In this document: piece by piece, positions 1-7,744 of the stretch
How the letters are laid out: every line of letters starts with the position of its first letter
Position numbering within the stretch: the stretch's first letter is position 1
Assembly: GCA_000433355.1 (NCBI GenBank)
Contig: FR893115.1
Coordinates: 16,500-27,624 of the forward strand
DNA from: Alistipes sp. CAG:435
Lineage (GTDB): Bacteria > Bacteroidota > Bacteroidia > Bacteroidales > UBA932
Length of the DNA: 11,125 bases
Reading direction: 5' to 3'
Notes under the pieces: generated by a model
What the model was told of the DNA's origin: nothing
The model's database searches: none
What the model saw: the letters and a program-made list of their open reading frames with translations, nothing else
Position numbers and translations under genes: made by a program

Positions 1-288
1 GGAGCCCAGCCAATGTCGGCGGTCATTTCCTCGTCAGTGGCCTCTGGATTCCCCATCCTCAGATTCTCGCGTACCGTACCGCTGAACAAGGTGTTCCCCT
101 GCGGCACGTAGGACAGGTTGCGGCGCGTGGCCTGTGACGCCGGAACCTGCCTGCTCAGCTCGACCGTAGGGTTCTGAATCTGAGCCACAAGCTGAAGAAA
201 CGCGGTCATCATTCCGAAGGTGATGTCTCCGCTTCGGATTCCAAATATTCCCCAGAGAAACGCCGTCACATAGCCTGCCGCGAACCCG
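1..288 (-). pseudogene. Fragment of an ABC exporter (fused membrane and ATPase domains) with an internal deletion
   Basis: On the minus strand an open frame runs from about 311 to the window edge; an in-frame TAA at 312-314, inside the tandem repeat, closes it upstream. The first part resembles the last transmembrane helices of an MsbA-type exporter (ITFGMMTAFLQLV, then LSRQVPA). It passes directly, at about 132-140, into ATRRNLSYVPQGNTLFSGTV, a Q-loop region of the nucleotide-binding domain. In the family these two segments are separated by roughly 110-130 residues that include Walker A, so the core of the ATPase is missing although the frame stays open. The N-terminal half of the gene is absent too, replaced by the repeat array. 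It runs in the same direction as nadD and gmk and may once have followed them. It is either a decayed gene or an assembly join; it cannot be a functional transporter as written. The family call is strong, the cause of the damage is open. Confidence 0.75.
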
Positions 289-1125
289 CTCTGTACCGCG
301 GCAGCCGACTCTTAGGTGTGTGAATATCCTCGCACCCGGAATGCCAACTCGCTGTCTGTCAGATGGATGATGTTTTAGGTGCGCGTGGCTTTTCGCACCT
401 GGAAGTCCGGAACACCAACAGAACGCTCTGTACCGCGGCCGCCGACTCTTAGGTGTGTGAGTATCCTCGCACCTGGAACGCCAACTCGCTGTCTGTCAGA
501 TGGATGATGTTTTAGGTGCGCGTGGCTTTTCACACCTGGAAGTCCGGAACACCAACAGAACGCTCTGTACCGCGGCCGCCGACTCTTAGGTGTGTGAGTA
601 TCCTCGCACCTGGAACGCCAACTCGCTGTCTGTCAGATGGATGATGTTTTAGGTGCGCGTGGCTTTTCACACCTGGAAGTCCGGAACACCAACAGAACGC
701 TCTGTACCGCGGCCGCCGACTCTTAGGTGTGTGAGTATCCTCGCACCTGGAACGCCAACTCGCTGTCTGTCAGATGGATGATGTTTTAGGTGCGCGTGGC
801 TTTTCACACCTGGAAGTCCGGAACACCAACAGAACGCTCTGTACCGCGGCCGCCGACTCTTAGGTGTGTGAGTATCCTCGCACCTGGAACGCCAACTCGC
901 TGTCTGTCAGATGGATGATGTTTCAGGTGCGCATGGCTTTTCGCACCTGGAAGTCCGGGACACCAACAGGACGCTCTGTACCGCGGCAGCCGACTCTTAG
1001 GTGTGTGAATATCCTCGCACCAGGAACGCCAACTCGCTGGCTGTCAGATGGATGATGTTTCAGGTGCGCATGGTTTATCGCACCTGGAAGTCCGGAACAC
1101 CAACAGAACGCTCTGTACCGCGGCA
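289..1125. repeat. Tandem array: six 137-bp units plus a 15-bp partial unit
   Basis: Units start at 289, 426, 563, 700, 837 and 974, an exact 137-bp period, and a partial unit beginning CTCTGTACCGCGG closes the array at 1111-1125. Units 2, 3 and 4 are identical by eye. Units 1, 5 and 6 differ at a few positions, and units 1 and 6 share variants (GCAGCC and GAATATCC in place of GCCGCC and GAGTATCC). This is the usual pattern of an array homogenised at its centre. Each unit holds two related imperfect palindromes of the form AGGTGyG...CrCACCT, 24 bp each, spaced alternately 63 and 74 bp apart. The period is not a multiple of three and the frames are interrupted by stops, so coding is unlikely. 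It resembles a BIME-like palindromic array; no known family is recognised. Confidence 0.95.
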
Positions 1126-1141
1126 TACGCCTGAAATTATT

Positions 1142-1780
1142 TCACATAAGAAACTCCGACATATCCTTGCCGGCGAGGAGGCCGTCACGGATCTCGGTGG
1201 AGGAGATGTCCACTATGGGAGCGTCTATGACCTCTATGTTGTAGGAGCGGAGGAGGGTTTCCTCAAGGCTTCTCATTCCGTCTGGGACAATCTCTTCGGA
1301 ATCAAGGACATAGGGTGCGGGGAAATCCTTGCACTCCTCGATCAGCTGACGCTTGATGCTGTCCACGTCGTAGCCTTTGCGCGGATAGACAGTCACACCA
1401 TATTCAGAAAGAATTCTCGGAAAATCTCTCCAGCGGCGGATGCTCTGAAGGTTGTCGGCGCCGATGACAAGCGTGAAGTCGTTGTCCGGCTCCCGCTGCT
1501 TGAGCGCGTCAAGAGTCCTGATCGTGTAGTGCGGCGGATCCATCCTGAGCTCGATATCGTCCACCCAGACGTGCAGCTCAGGGTGACGCTTGACGGCGGC
1601 CACGGCAGCCTCGTAGCGGCTCTCGCCGGATTCGGCGCTGATTGAATCCTTCAGAGGGTTCTTCGGGGACACAACGAGATACACCCAGTCATATTCCTTC
1701 TCCCTGGTAAGGTACTCCATTATGGCCTGGTGACCGATGTGCAGGGGATTGAAAGACCCCGAGTAGACGGCTATCTTCAC
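1142..1780 (-). CDS. nadD: Nicotinate-nucleotide adenylyltransferase, C-terminally short
   Basis: Cytoplasmic enzyme that adenylylates nicotinate mononucleotide with ATP to give deamido-NAD, a late step of NAD synthesis. The 212-residue product starts MKIAVYSGSFNPLHIGH: the nucleotidyltransferase motif GSFNPxHxGH is at residues 8-17 and the second signature ISSTEIR at 192-198. The start lies 7 bp after the gmk stop, so the two genes are probably cotranscribed. In the family the ISSTxIR motif is normally followed, after about 10-12 residues, by a final helix of the type P-x-x-V-x-x-Y-I. Here the protein stops at KDMSEFLM just before that segment, and the stop codon is only 16 bp from the edge of the tandem array. 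The last 15 or so residues may have been lost when the array arrived; a lineage-specific short end is the alternative. The identification itself is firm. Confidence 0.93.
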   Translation of the reverse strand: MKIAVYSGSFNPLHIGHQAIMEYLTREKEYDWVYLVVSPKNPLKDSISAESGESRYEAAVAAVKRHPELHVWVDDIELRMDPPHYTIRTLDALKQREPDNDFTLVIGADNLQSIRRWRDFPRILSEYGVTVYPRKGYDVDSIKRQLIEECKDFPAPYVLDSEEIVPDGMRSLEETLLRSYNIEVIDAPIVDISSTEIRDGLLAGKDMSEFLM

Positions 1781-1787
1781 GGATTCC

Positions 1788-2384
1788 TTAGATGAATGTT
1801 GAGTAGTTCAGCTTTCCATCGTCAAGAAAGTCCTCGACGACCTTTTCCACCTCGGCGAACGCGGTCTTTAGGTCATCGTTGACAAGCACATAGTCGAATT
1901 TCGGAGCGTAGGTCATCTCCTCGGCCGCCTTGGCGACACGCTCCTCGATGGCCTCCGGGGAGTCGGTTCCTCTTTTGACGAGCCTTTCCCTTAGAGCCTC
2001 CACGGACGGAGCCTGAACGAATATGGACAGAGCCTTGTCTCCGAAATATTTCTTGAGATTGACTCCTCCCTTCACATCGACATCGAATATGATGACGTGG
2101 CCGGCCGCCCATATTCTTTCGACCTCAGACTTGAGAGTCCCGTAGAAATGATCCTCGTAAACTTCCTCATATTCAACGAAAGAGTCCTTGGCAATCAGCT
2201 CGCGGAACTTCTCCGGGGTGACGAAGTGATATTCCTTGCCGTCCCGCTCGGCGCCGCGCGGAGCCCTTGAGGTGGCGGAGATCGAGAACTCCATCTGATC
2301 CTTGTATATTCCAAGAATATGGTTGACTATCGTGCTTTTGCCGGACCCCGACGGGGCGGAGAAGATCAATACTCTGTTGCTCAT
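1788..2384 (-). CDS. gmk: Guanylate kinase
   Basis: Cytoplasmic kinase that phosphorylates GMP (and dGMP) to GDP with ATP, essential for GTP supply. The 198-residue product has the usual length. The P-loop is at residues 9-18 (SAPSGSGKST), followed by the GMP-binding segment with TSRAPRGAERDGKEYHFV (about 38-55), the region VEYEEVYEDHFYGT with its GMP-contacting acidic residues and tyrosines, and the IIFDVDVKGG segment, all typical of bacterial Gmk. The ATG at 2384 is preceded by an AT-rich leader and a TAnnTTTG element on the minus strand at 2413-2420. It is the first gene of the leftward unit gmk-nadD, and it faces away from the susC operon across a 278-bp intergenic region. Nothing in the sequence suggests damage. 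Confidence 0.96.
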   Translation of the reverse strand: MSNRVLIFSAPSGSGKSTIVNHILGIYKDQMEFSISATSRAPRGAERDGKEYHFVTPEKFRELIAKDSFVEYEEVYEDHFYGTLKSEVERIWAAGHVIIFDVDVKGGVNLKKYFGDKALSIFVQAPSVEALRERLVKRGTDSPEAIEERVAKAAEEMTYAPKFDYVLVNDDLKTAFAEVEKVVEDFLDDGKLNYSTFI

Positions 2385-2412
2385 TTGATTTATGAATATT
2401 TTCGTGTGTCTG

Positions 2413-2420
2413 CAAAGGTA
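2413..2420 (-). promoter_or_regulatory. Bacteroidota -7 promoter element for gmk-nadD
   Basis: On the minus strand this reads TACCTTTG, a full match to the Bacteroidota -7 consensus TAnnTTTG. It lies about 28 bp upstream of the gmk ATG, which would give a short leader. No clear TTTG -33 element is seen at the expected 19-21 bp further upstream, so the call rests on the -7 match and its position. Confidence 0.55.
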
Positions 2421-2523
2421 TCATTTTTTGCGGAAAGTTCAGAATCTTCTGTGAAAATGTGAGGAAATATGCCCGTAATTCTCTCAGCCAACGGCCGTAC
2501 CGGGTGGTTAAACGTTTTAGTAA

Positions 2524-2537
2524 AATAATTGATTATT
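2524..2537. promoter_or_regulatory. 14-bp palindrome upstream of susC, candidate operator
   Basis: AATAAT-TG-ATTATT is a perfect 6-bp inverted repeat around a 2-bp centre, in the AT-rich part of the gmk/susC intergenic region. It lies just before TATGTTTA (2545-2552), a one-mismatch version of TAnnTTTG. Its position would suit a regulator of the susC operon. AT-rich palindromes arise easily by chance, so this is a weak call. Confidence 0.25.
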
Positions 2538-2582
2538 AAAAAATTATGTTTATATTAGCCCCCGCTTTGGTAAGTGGCGAAC

Positions 2583-2633
2583 AAAAAGTTGCTACCGGGC
2601 AAGATGTTGTTTGTATTTCTTGAACAACTTTTT
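2583..2633 (+). promoter_or_regulatory. Inverted repeat in the susC leader
   Basis: AAAAAGTTG at 2583-2591 pairs perfectly with CAACTTTTT at 2625-2633. Inside it, CAAGA (2600-2604) can pair with TCTTG (2618-2622), giving a two-tier stem-loop about 30 bp before the susC ATG. If transcription starts near 2560 it would form in the leader RNA and could modulate susC expression. The function is inferred from structure and position only. Confidence 0.3.
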
Positions 2634-2662
2634 AAGTAAAGATTTATATACGATTGACAGGT

Positions 2663-5326
2663 ATGTATAGTAGATGTTTGACCACTGTCCTTTCGGCTTT
2701 GCTGGCGTTTTCCGCTTGGGAGATGCCGACGCTTTGCGGTGGCGGAGACGCTCTCGCGCGGACGCAGGACCCGCAGGGGAGACTTGTGAAAGGAACCGTC
2801 ACCTCGAATGACGGCGAGCCTCTGGCCGGGGCTTTTGTCTATGTGAAGAACTCAAAACTGGGTGTGAACACCGATCTTGACGGGCATTACGAGATAGCGG
2901 CCCCGGTGGAAGGAAAAAGCTATGTGCTTGTCTTCCAGTTTCTTGGTATGACCACCAAAGAGTTTACGGTCTCCGGGCCGAAGACCTTGAATGTCAGCCT
3001 TATGGACGATTCAAGCCTTGAGGAGGCCGTCATAGTCGGAGCCTACGGTGTCAAGCAGAAAAAGGAGGATATGATCGGCAGCGCCTTTCAGGTCAACGCC
3101 GACGCTCTCAAGGACAAGCCTAAGGCCAGGATTGACAATATCCTGAACGGACTTGTGCCGGGACTCCTTGTGGAGAACAATACCGATGCGGCCGGTTCGA
3201 CAAGAGGCCGTCTTAATGTAAGGGTCCGCGGCAACGCCTCCCTGTCGGCTTCCAACGAGCCGCTGTGGATAATTGACGGCGTGCCTACCTACACGGGTGG
3301 AAGAACCAACCTGATGCCTGGAATGTCCACCTCTGTCTCACCTCTTTCATTGATCGATCCCAACGACATCGAGAGCATAACCGTCCTCAAGGACGCGGAC
3401 CAGACCACGATCTACGGAGCCAACGGCGCGAACGGAGTCATCCTCGTCACGACCAAGAGGGGAGTGGCCGGGAATATGCCGCTGAAGGTCTCGGCTACAG
3501 TCAATTATGGAGTGGCCGCTCCTGACAAAAGCACGATGGTCAAGGTGATGAACGCCTCGCAGTACCTTGAGGTGGCGAAGGAAGCGTGGGTCAACGGCGG
3601 CAACAAGATGTCCGACTTCCCTTACCAGGACAACGACTACAACTCCTACAGCACCACCTCGACCGATTGGTTCAATGAATATATAGGGTTGGGTTCGACG
3701 CTTTATGCCTCTCTGTCCCTCTCGACCGGTACCAAGAAGGCCAAGACCTACGTCTCAGGATCATATTACCGCAACGAGAACACTGTCAAGGCCGATGAGT
3801 CCCAAAGGTTCTATCTCAGGATGAATCAGGACTATGACCTTACCGAGCGTCTGAAAATGGGCGTTTCGCTTATGGCGACCTACAACAACGATGATCTTTT
3901 CCCTCTCAGCTATGAGTATCTGGAAAACCTTCCGATCTTCTCTCCGTACCTGGAGGACGGCAAGACCTGCAGGCTTTACAACAAGATCTGGAGCGACACG
4001 GGCAAGGATTTCATAATGAAGAAGTTCCTCGGCAACAAGCTGCCGAACAGGGAGTACAACGACAACATCCAGAACTCCCTGAAGACCATCGGCAACTTCA
4101 AGCTGGACTGGACCATCATCGACGGCCTCAAGTTATCAAGCGTGTTCGGGGTCGAGTACCAGCACCATCACGGAAGTCTGTACTATTCCCGTCAGACATT
4201 GGCCGGGATGCTGGACGGCAAGCCTGTCGGAGAGTCCCGCAGGGAGGACGCCACCTATTTCAACTGGACAAACACCAACAAACTGGACTTCTCCAAGAAG
4301 TTCGGAAGGCACTCCGTAGGCGTTTACGCGGGTCTTGAACTTCATCATTCCGGCTACAACACCGCCTACGCCTCCGGTTCGGGCTTTATGAACGACCACA
4401 TCAAGGAGATCAGTTATGCCGAGAAGGACACTCGTACCGGCGGCAGCTCGGCCTCGGTCTCAAGGACGATGTCCTATTTCGCGAGGGGAACATATTCCTA
4501 CGACTCACGGTATTATATTTCCGCCAACTTCCGCCGTGACGGCAACTCGTCTTTCGGCAAGTACAAGAGATGGGCGCGGTTCTGGTCGGTAGGCGCTTCC
4601 TGGAACATCCACAAGGAGGCGTTCTACGATGTGGACTGGCTGAAGGTGATGAAACTCAAGGCTACCTATGGCACGTCCGGGAACTCCAGGATCGACACCT
4701 CGGTCGCTGCGGGGGCATATTCCTACGATGATTCCTATTCTTACATCGGTGTGACCGGGGCCACGCTTTCCACCGTGCCGAATCCGGGTCTTTCCTGGGA
4801 GACGACCAGAATGATCAATCTCGGTCTGGACGCCCAGATCGGCAGGGTACTGGATGTCGAGGTCGAGTACTACAACAATGTCACGAAGGATCTCCTCAGC
4901 AGGATCTATGTCTCCAGGACAATCTCGGATGACAGGATCTACGCTAACGTTGGGCGGATCAGGAACTCCGGATTCGAGATCAACCTTACCAGCCACAACA
5001 TCGCCCGCAAGGATTTCGAGTGGAACACGACGCTCAACTTCTCGCACAACTCCAACAAGATCCTTGAATTGTACAACGGCATCCAGACCGGGTTCACCAA
5101 CAGTGTATGGAAGGAAGGCTATGACTCAAACACTTGGTACCTTGTGCGTTGGGCTGGTGTCGATCCTGCGGACGGAATGCCGGAGTGGTACGAAAAGGAT
5201 GGGAATTTGACAAAAAAATATTCCACGGTACGACAAGGATGGGAATCTGACAAAGACATATTCCACAGACGACCGTGTGGCGGACAAGAGCGCGACGCCG
5301 ATCGGTTTCGGAGGGTTGATCAATAG
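2663..5326 (+). CDS. SusC/RagA-type TonB-dependent outer-membrane transporter, frameshifted (N-terminal 887 residues)
   Basis: SusC-family beta-barrel that imports a ligand captured by the partner SusD, powered by TonB. The ATG at 2663 is preferred over the upstream TTG at 2654 because it begins a signal peptide (MYSRCLTTVLSALLAFSAW). A carboxypeptidase-D-like regulatory domain follows (about 42-115; GTVTSNDGEPLAGAFVYVKN), then the plug (about 120-260; DIESITVLKDADQTTIYGA, NGVILVTTKRG) and the barrel. There is no extra N-terminal signalling (STN) domain, so sigma/anti-sigma control through this receptor is not expected. At residue 843 onward the sequence YEKDGNLTKKYST is followed by out-of-frame residues and a stop at 5324. 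The correct continuation is in the +1 frame, and a 40-bp tandem duplication at 5187-5266 accounts for the shift. Without it the protein would be about 1028 residues, normal for SusC. As written it lacks its last barrel strands and would probably not fold. Confidence 0.9.
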   Translation: MYSRCLTTVLSALLAFSAWEMPTLCGGGDALARTQDPQGRLVKGTVTSNDGEPLAGAFVYVKNSKLGVNTDLDGHYEIAAPVEGKSYVLVFQFLGMTTKEFTVSGPKTLNVSLMDDSSLEEAVIVGAYGVKQKKEDMIGSAFQVNADALKDKPKARIDNILNGLVPGLLVENNTDAAGSTRGRLNVRVRGNASLSASNEPLWIIDGVPTYTGGRTNLMPGMSTSVSPLSLIDPNDIESITVLKDADQTTIYGANGANGVILVTTKRGVAGNMPLKVSATVNYGVAAPDKSTMVKVMNASQYLEVAKEAWVNGGNKMSDFPYQDNDYNSYSTTSTDWFNEYIGLGSTLYASLSLSTGTKKAKTYVSGSYYRNENTVKADESQRFYLRMNQDYDLTERLKMGVSLMATYNNDDLFPLSYEYLENLPIFSPYLEDGKTCRLYNKIWSDTGKDFIMKKFLGNKLPNREYNDNIQNSLKTIGNFKLDWTIIDGLKLSSVFGVEYQHHHGSLYYSRQTLAGMLDGKPVGESRREDATYFNWTNTNKLDFSKKFGRHSVGVYAGLELHHSGYNTAYASGSGFMNDHIKEISYAEKDTRTGGSSASVSRTMSYFARGTYSYDSRYYISANFRRDGNSSFGKYKRWARFWSVGASWNIHKEAFYDVDWLKVMKLKATYGTSGNSRIDTSVAAGAYSYDDSYSYIGVTGATLSTVPNPGLSWETTRMINLGLDAQIGRVLDVEVEYYNNVTKDLLSRIYVSRTISDDRIYANVGRIRNSGFEINLTSHNIARKDFEWNTTLNFSHNSNKILELYNGIQTGFTNSVWKEGYDSNTWYLVRWAGVDPADGMPEWYEKDGNLTKKYSTVRQGWESDKDIFHRRPCGGQERDADRFRRVDQ
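5187..5266 (+). repeat. 40-bp imperfect tandem duplication that breaks the susC frame
   Basis: 5187-5226 and 5227-5266 both begin GGTACGA and end TATTCCAC; they match at 36 of 40 positions. Each codes for YxKDGNLTKxYST, but 40 is not a multiple of three, so the second copy is read in a different frame. Three of the four differences make copy 1 richer in A, including an uninterrupted A7 run at 5212-5218 where copy 2 has AAAGACA. Confidence 0.95.
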
Positions 5327-5780
5327 TCTCACGTACGGGAACTGGTCGCTTTCGTTCCAGATCAACTATGTGATCGGAGGGTATTCACTTCCGACGTATG
5401 CCTCAAGGTTCATCAAGGATGGCTACGACATCACCTCCGGCAACCAGGCTGTCGAGGTCTATTACTACCGTTGGACGACTCCAGGCGAGGCTTCCCGGTA
5501 CCCGATCTCGTCGCAGAAGACAACCAGTTCGGCAAGGTACTCGACAAGGTTCCTCTACAGCAAGACGAACTTCAACCTGAGCAATCTCACCTTGTCCTAC
5601 AGGTTGCCCAAGCCGGTGATCTCCAAACTGAAAGTGGAGGGGGCGACCGCCACGCTGATCTGCGACAACCTCTATCTTTTCACTCCGGGCCAGAGCCGGA
5701 AGTACAACTCGTACAAGACCCTCAGCAACGGCTACCCTGTGACCAGGACCATCACCCTTGGCCTTAACGTTTCATTCTGA
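5277..5780 (+). pseudogene. C-terminal part of the SusC-type transporter, out of frame with the rest
   Basis: This is the separated end of the same barrel, not an independent gene. Family-like sequence in this frame begins upstream at about 5229 (YDKDGNLTKTYSTDDRVADK) and continues through IGFGGLINSLTYGNWSLSFQ, a region typical of the last third of SusC barrels. It ends LGLNVSF, with the terminal aromatic residue expected for an outer-membrane beta-barrel. The GTG at 5277 is only the first start-like codon after a stop in this frame; no signal peptide precedes it, so a separately translated product would stay in the cytoplasm. The stop at 5778-5780 is 10 bp before susD. The intact C-terminus suggests that the break is recent, switchable or an assembly error. 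Confidence 0.85.
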
Positions 5781-5790
5781 TGACAGCGCT

Positions 5791-7233
5791 ATGATGAAGA
5801 CAATATATTCAAAGATAATGACTTTGGCCGCCGTGGCCACGCTTTCGGCCTCCTGCGACTTCCTTGAGGTGGAGCAGGTGGGCAAGAGCGACATTGACAC
5901 CTATTTCTCGGAAGTCTCGGCTCTCCAGCCGGCCCTGAACGGATGCTACCATCTGTTATATTCATTCTACGACAGGGAGATGCTGGCCTATCCGGAGGTC
6001 ACCGGCGACCTTGTGGATCTTTCCTCCAACAACGCGACCTGGACGAACCAGTACAATTTCATCTCCACCTATCTTGAGGAGACGACGGCTGTGGGTTACA
6101 TCTGGAAACTGGGATATTCAGTCATCCAGAACGTTAACTACATCATCACCTACGCTCCGGACCTGAGGAAAAAGAACCCTGACAGCGCATCCGTGATCGA
6201 CAACATCCTGGCCCAGGCCTATTTCCTGCGCGCCCTGACGCACCTGGACATCTGCCTCACCTATGCCCAGAACTACACGTACACATCTGATGCGTCGCAC
6301 CTCGGTGTCCCGGTGATGACCAGCATTCCGGTCGTGACCGACAAGATGAGGCGAAGCACGGTGCGGGAGGTATATTCCCAGATCATCGCCGATCTGGAAA
6401 AGGCTCTCTCGACATTCACGGCGGACTATTCTTTCAATGAATATTTTGCCTCTCCGGCTGCCTGCAAGGCCCTTCTGGCGCGGGTCTATCTCTATATGAA
6501 TGAATATTCCAGGGCCGCCTCCCTGTCCGCCGAAGTGATGAAGGAGTTCCCTCTGACAGCGCGCGAGAAGTACAGGAATATGTTCGTGAACGTGGCGACG
6601 CGGGGAGGGGAGTCCATTCTCCGGCTCAACGGGTACGATCAGTCGGATTTCATCAGCGACCTTTACTATTACGAAAGTCCGTCCGCAAGGCCTTCCGCCA
6701 AGCTGAGGGAACTCTTCACCGATGAGCGTGACGTTCGTCTTACGCTGTTCCGCCACACCGCGAACAGCGGTCAGACCGGCCAGGCGGTGGACTATGATAA
6801 CGTCTGTATGAAGTTTTATTGCACCGACGAGACGACCAACAAACTGGACAGGCACTTCGATCCGTTCATCCTGAGGTCGTCGGAGATGTACTTGATCAAC
6901 GCCGAGGCGAATTACGAACTTGGCAACACATCTGTGGCTGCCGATGACATCAAGGCATTGGAGGCCAGGGCTTTGGGCGTGGATGCCTCTGAGGTTGTGA
7001 TTGACTTGGCCTCTTTGGAACTGACCATCCAGAATGAGAGGATGAAGGAACTTTGCTTCGAGGGGCACCGCCTTTTCGACATCAGCCGCCGTCACGAGAA
7101 TCTCAGCCGCTCCCGCAACTCGACCTCATCCGTCTTGTTCCTGAAATATCCTGACTACCGTTTTGTCCTCCCGATTCCGTACCTGGAGCTTGAGTCCAAT
7201 CCGGAGATGGAACAGAATCCTTCATCTAATTGA
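5791..7233 (+). CDS. SusD/RagB-type surface ligand-binding lipoprotein
   Basis: Partner of the preceding SusC: an alpha-helical (TPR-type) lipoprotein that caps the transporter and binds the ligand at the cell surface. The start ATG at 5791 (or the next codon, 5794) gives MMKTIYSKIMTLAAVATLSASC, a lipoprotein signal with a lipobox ending at Cys22. The product is 480 residues, within the SusD range. Family features include the N-terminal FLEVEQVGKSDIDTYF, the YFLRALTHLDI helix region, and near the end ERMKELCFEGHRLFDISR, a hallmark SusD C-terminal motif, followed by the closing NPEMEQNP. It begins 10 bp after susC and is surely cotranscribed. The start at 5758 would overlap susC and destroy the signal peptide. 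The reading frame is intact although its partner is broken. The ligand cannot be inferred. Confidence 0.95.
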   Translation: MMKTIYSKIMTLAAVATLSASCDFLEVEQVGKSDIDTYFSEVSALQPALNGCYHLLYSFYDREMLAYPEVTGDLVDLSSNNATWTNQYNFISTYLEETTAVGYIWKLGYSVIQNVNYIITYAPDLRKKNPDSASVIDNILAQAYFLRALTHLDICLTYAQNYTYTSDASHLGVPVMTSIPVVTDKMRRSTVREVYSQIIADLEKALSTFTADYSFNEYFASPAACKALLARVYLYMNEYSRAASLSAEVMKEFPLTAREKYRNMFVNVATRGGESILRLNGYDQSDFISDLYYYESPSARPSAKLRELFTDERDVRLTLFRHTANSGQTGQAVDYDNVCMKFYCTDETTNKLDRHFDPFILRSSEMYLINAEANYELGNTSVAADDIKALEARALGVDASEVVIDLASLELTIQNERMKELCFEGHRLFDISRRHENLSRSRNSTSSVLFLKYPDYRFVLPIPYLELESNPEMEQNPSSN

Positions 7234-7250
7234 TGGTTAATATATTGACA

Positions 7251-7724
7251 ATGAATATGAAAAAGAATATATTGCTGATGGCTTTGTCAGCCGTTCTGGC
7301 TGTTTCCTGCACGAAGGAACTGCCGCTTTATGACACTCCGTTCTTCAGCATCGCCACCCAGGACGGCGCTTCGACCGCCGTTGTCGGCTCGGATGTCGAG
7401 AATGTCAACACCTATTATGTCACGATGAGTTCCGTCTCCCGTGGCGATAACGCTGTCGTTGATTTCACGGTCACTCCTGGTGCAGGGCTTAAGGAAGGCG
7501 TTGACTATGAGATCGTCACCCAAGGCTCGTCGCTGACATTCCTGCCGGGAATCTACAGGATGCCGATCCGTGTCCGTTGGAAGGAGCATTCGCTGGACGA
7601 TTCCGCCGACAACACCCTGACCATATCCCTGACCGGAGGGACGGACGGTTTCTGTCTCGGAATGCCTGGACCAGATGCCAAGTTCAGCAGACTGGTCATC
7701 ACAAAGAAGAATCTTTACAATTAA
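7251..7724 (+). CDS. Small lipoprotein with one Calx-beta/Ig-like domain
   Basis: A 157-residue lipoprotein. The start at 7251 (or 7257) gives MNMKKNILLMALSAVLAVSC, with the lipidated Cys at residue 20; earlier in-frame starts at 7230 and 7233 only lengthen the signal. The residues after Cys are TKEL; a Lys-acidic pair at this place is compatible with surface export in Bacteroidota. The mature part looks like a single beta-sandwich: GVDYEIVTQGSSLTFLPG and later DNTLTISLTG recall Calx-beta repeats and the Ig-like domains of proteins next to SusCD pairs (DUF4843 or BT_3987 N-terminal type). It follows susD by 17 bp. A surface accessory or ligand-binding role is inferred from position; there are no catalytic motifs. 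The exact family is uncertain. Confidence 0.85.
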   Translation: MNMKKNILLMALSAVLAVSCTKELPLYDTPFFSIATQDGASTAVVGSDVENVNTYYVTMSSVSRGDNAVVDFTVTPGAGLKEGVDYEIVTQGSSLTFLPGIYRMPIRVRWKEHSLDDSADNTLTISLTGGTDGFCLGMPGPDAKFSRLVITKKNLYN

Positions 7725-7744
7725 TTATTAATGGTTTTATCGTT

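Noticed and set aside
289..1125. CRISPR array
   Set aside because: The whole 137-bp unit repeats, with no variable spacers and no cas genes.
864..1645. Plus-strand open frames in the array and across nadD
   Set aside because: They read the tandem repeat and the antisense of nadD, and the repeat period is not a multiple of three; they have no family features.
4136..5210. Long antisense and alternative-frame ORFs within susC
   Set aside because: They are shadows in a GC-rich gene; the SusC frame is supported by family motifs.
5212..5218. Programmed -1 ribosomal frameshift at the A7 run in susC
   Set aside because: The downstream frame requires +1 (or -2), so a classical -1 shift does not lead into the C-terminal part; slippage losing one A remains possible.
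6118..7095. A 325-codon minus-strand ORF opposite susD
   Set aside because: It is the antisense shadow of a well-supported susD with no start context or recognisable motif.
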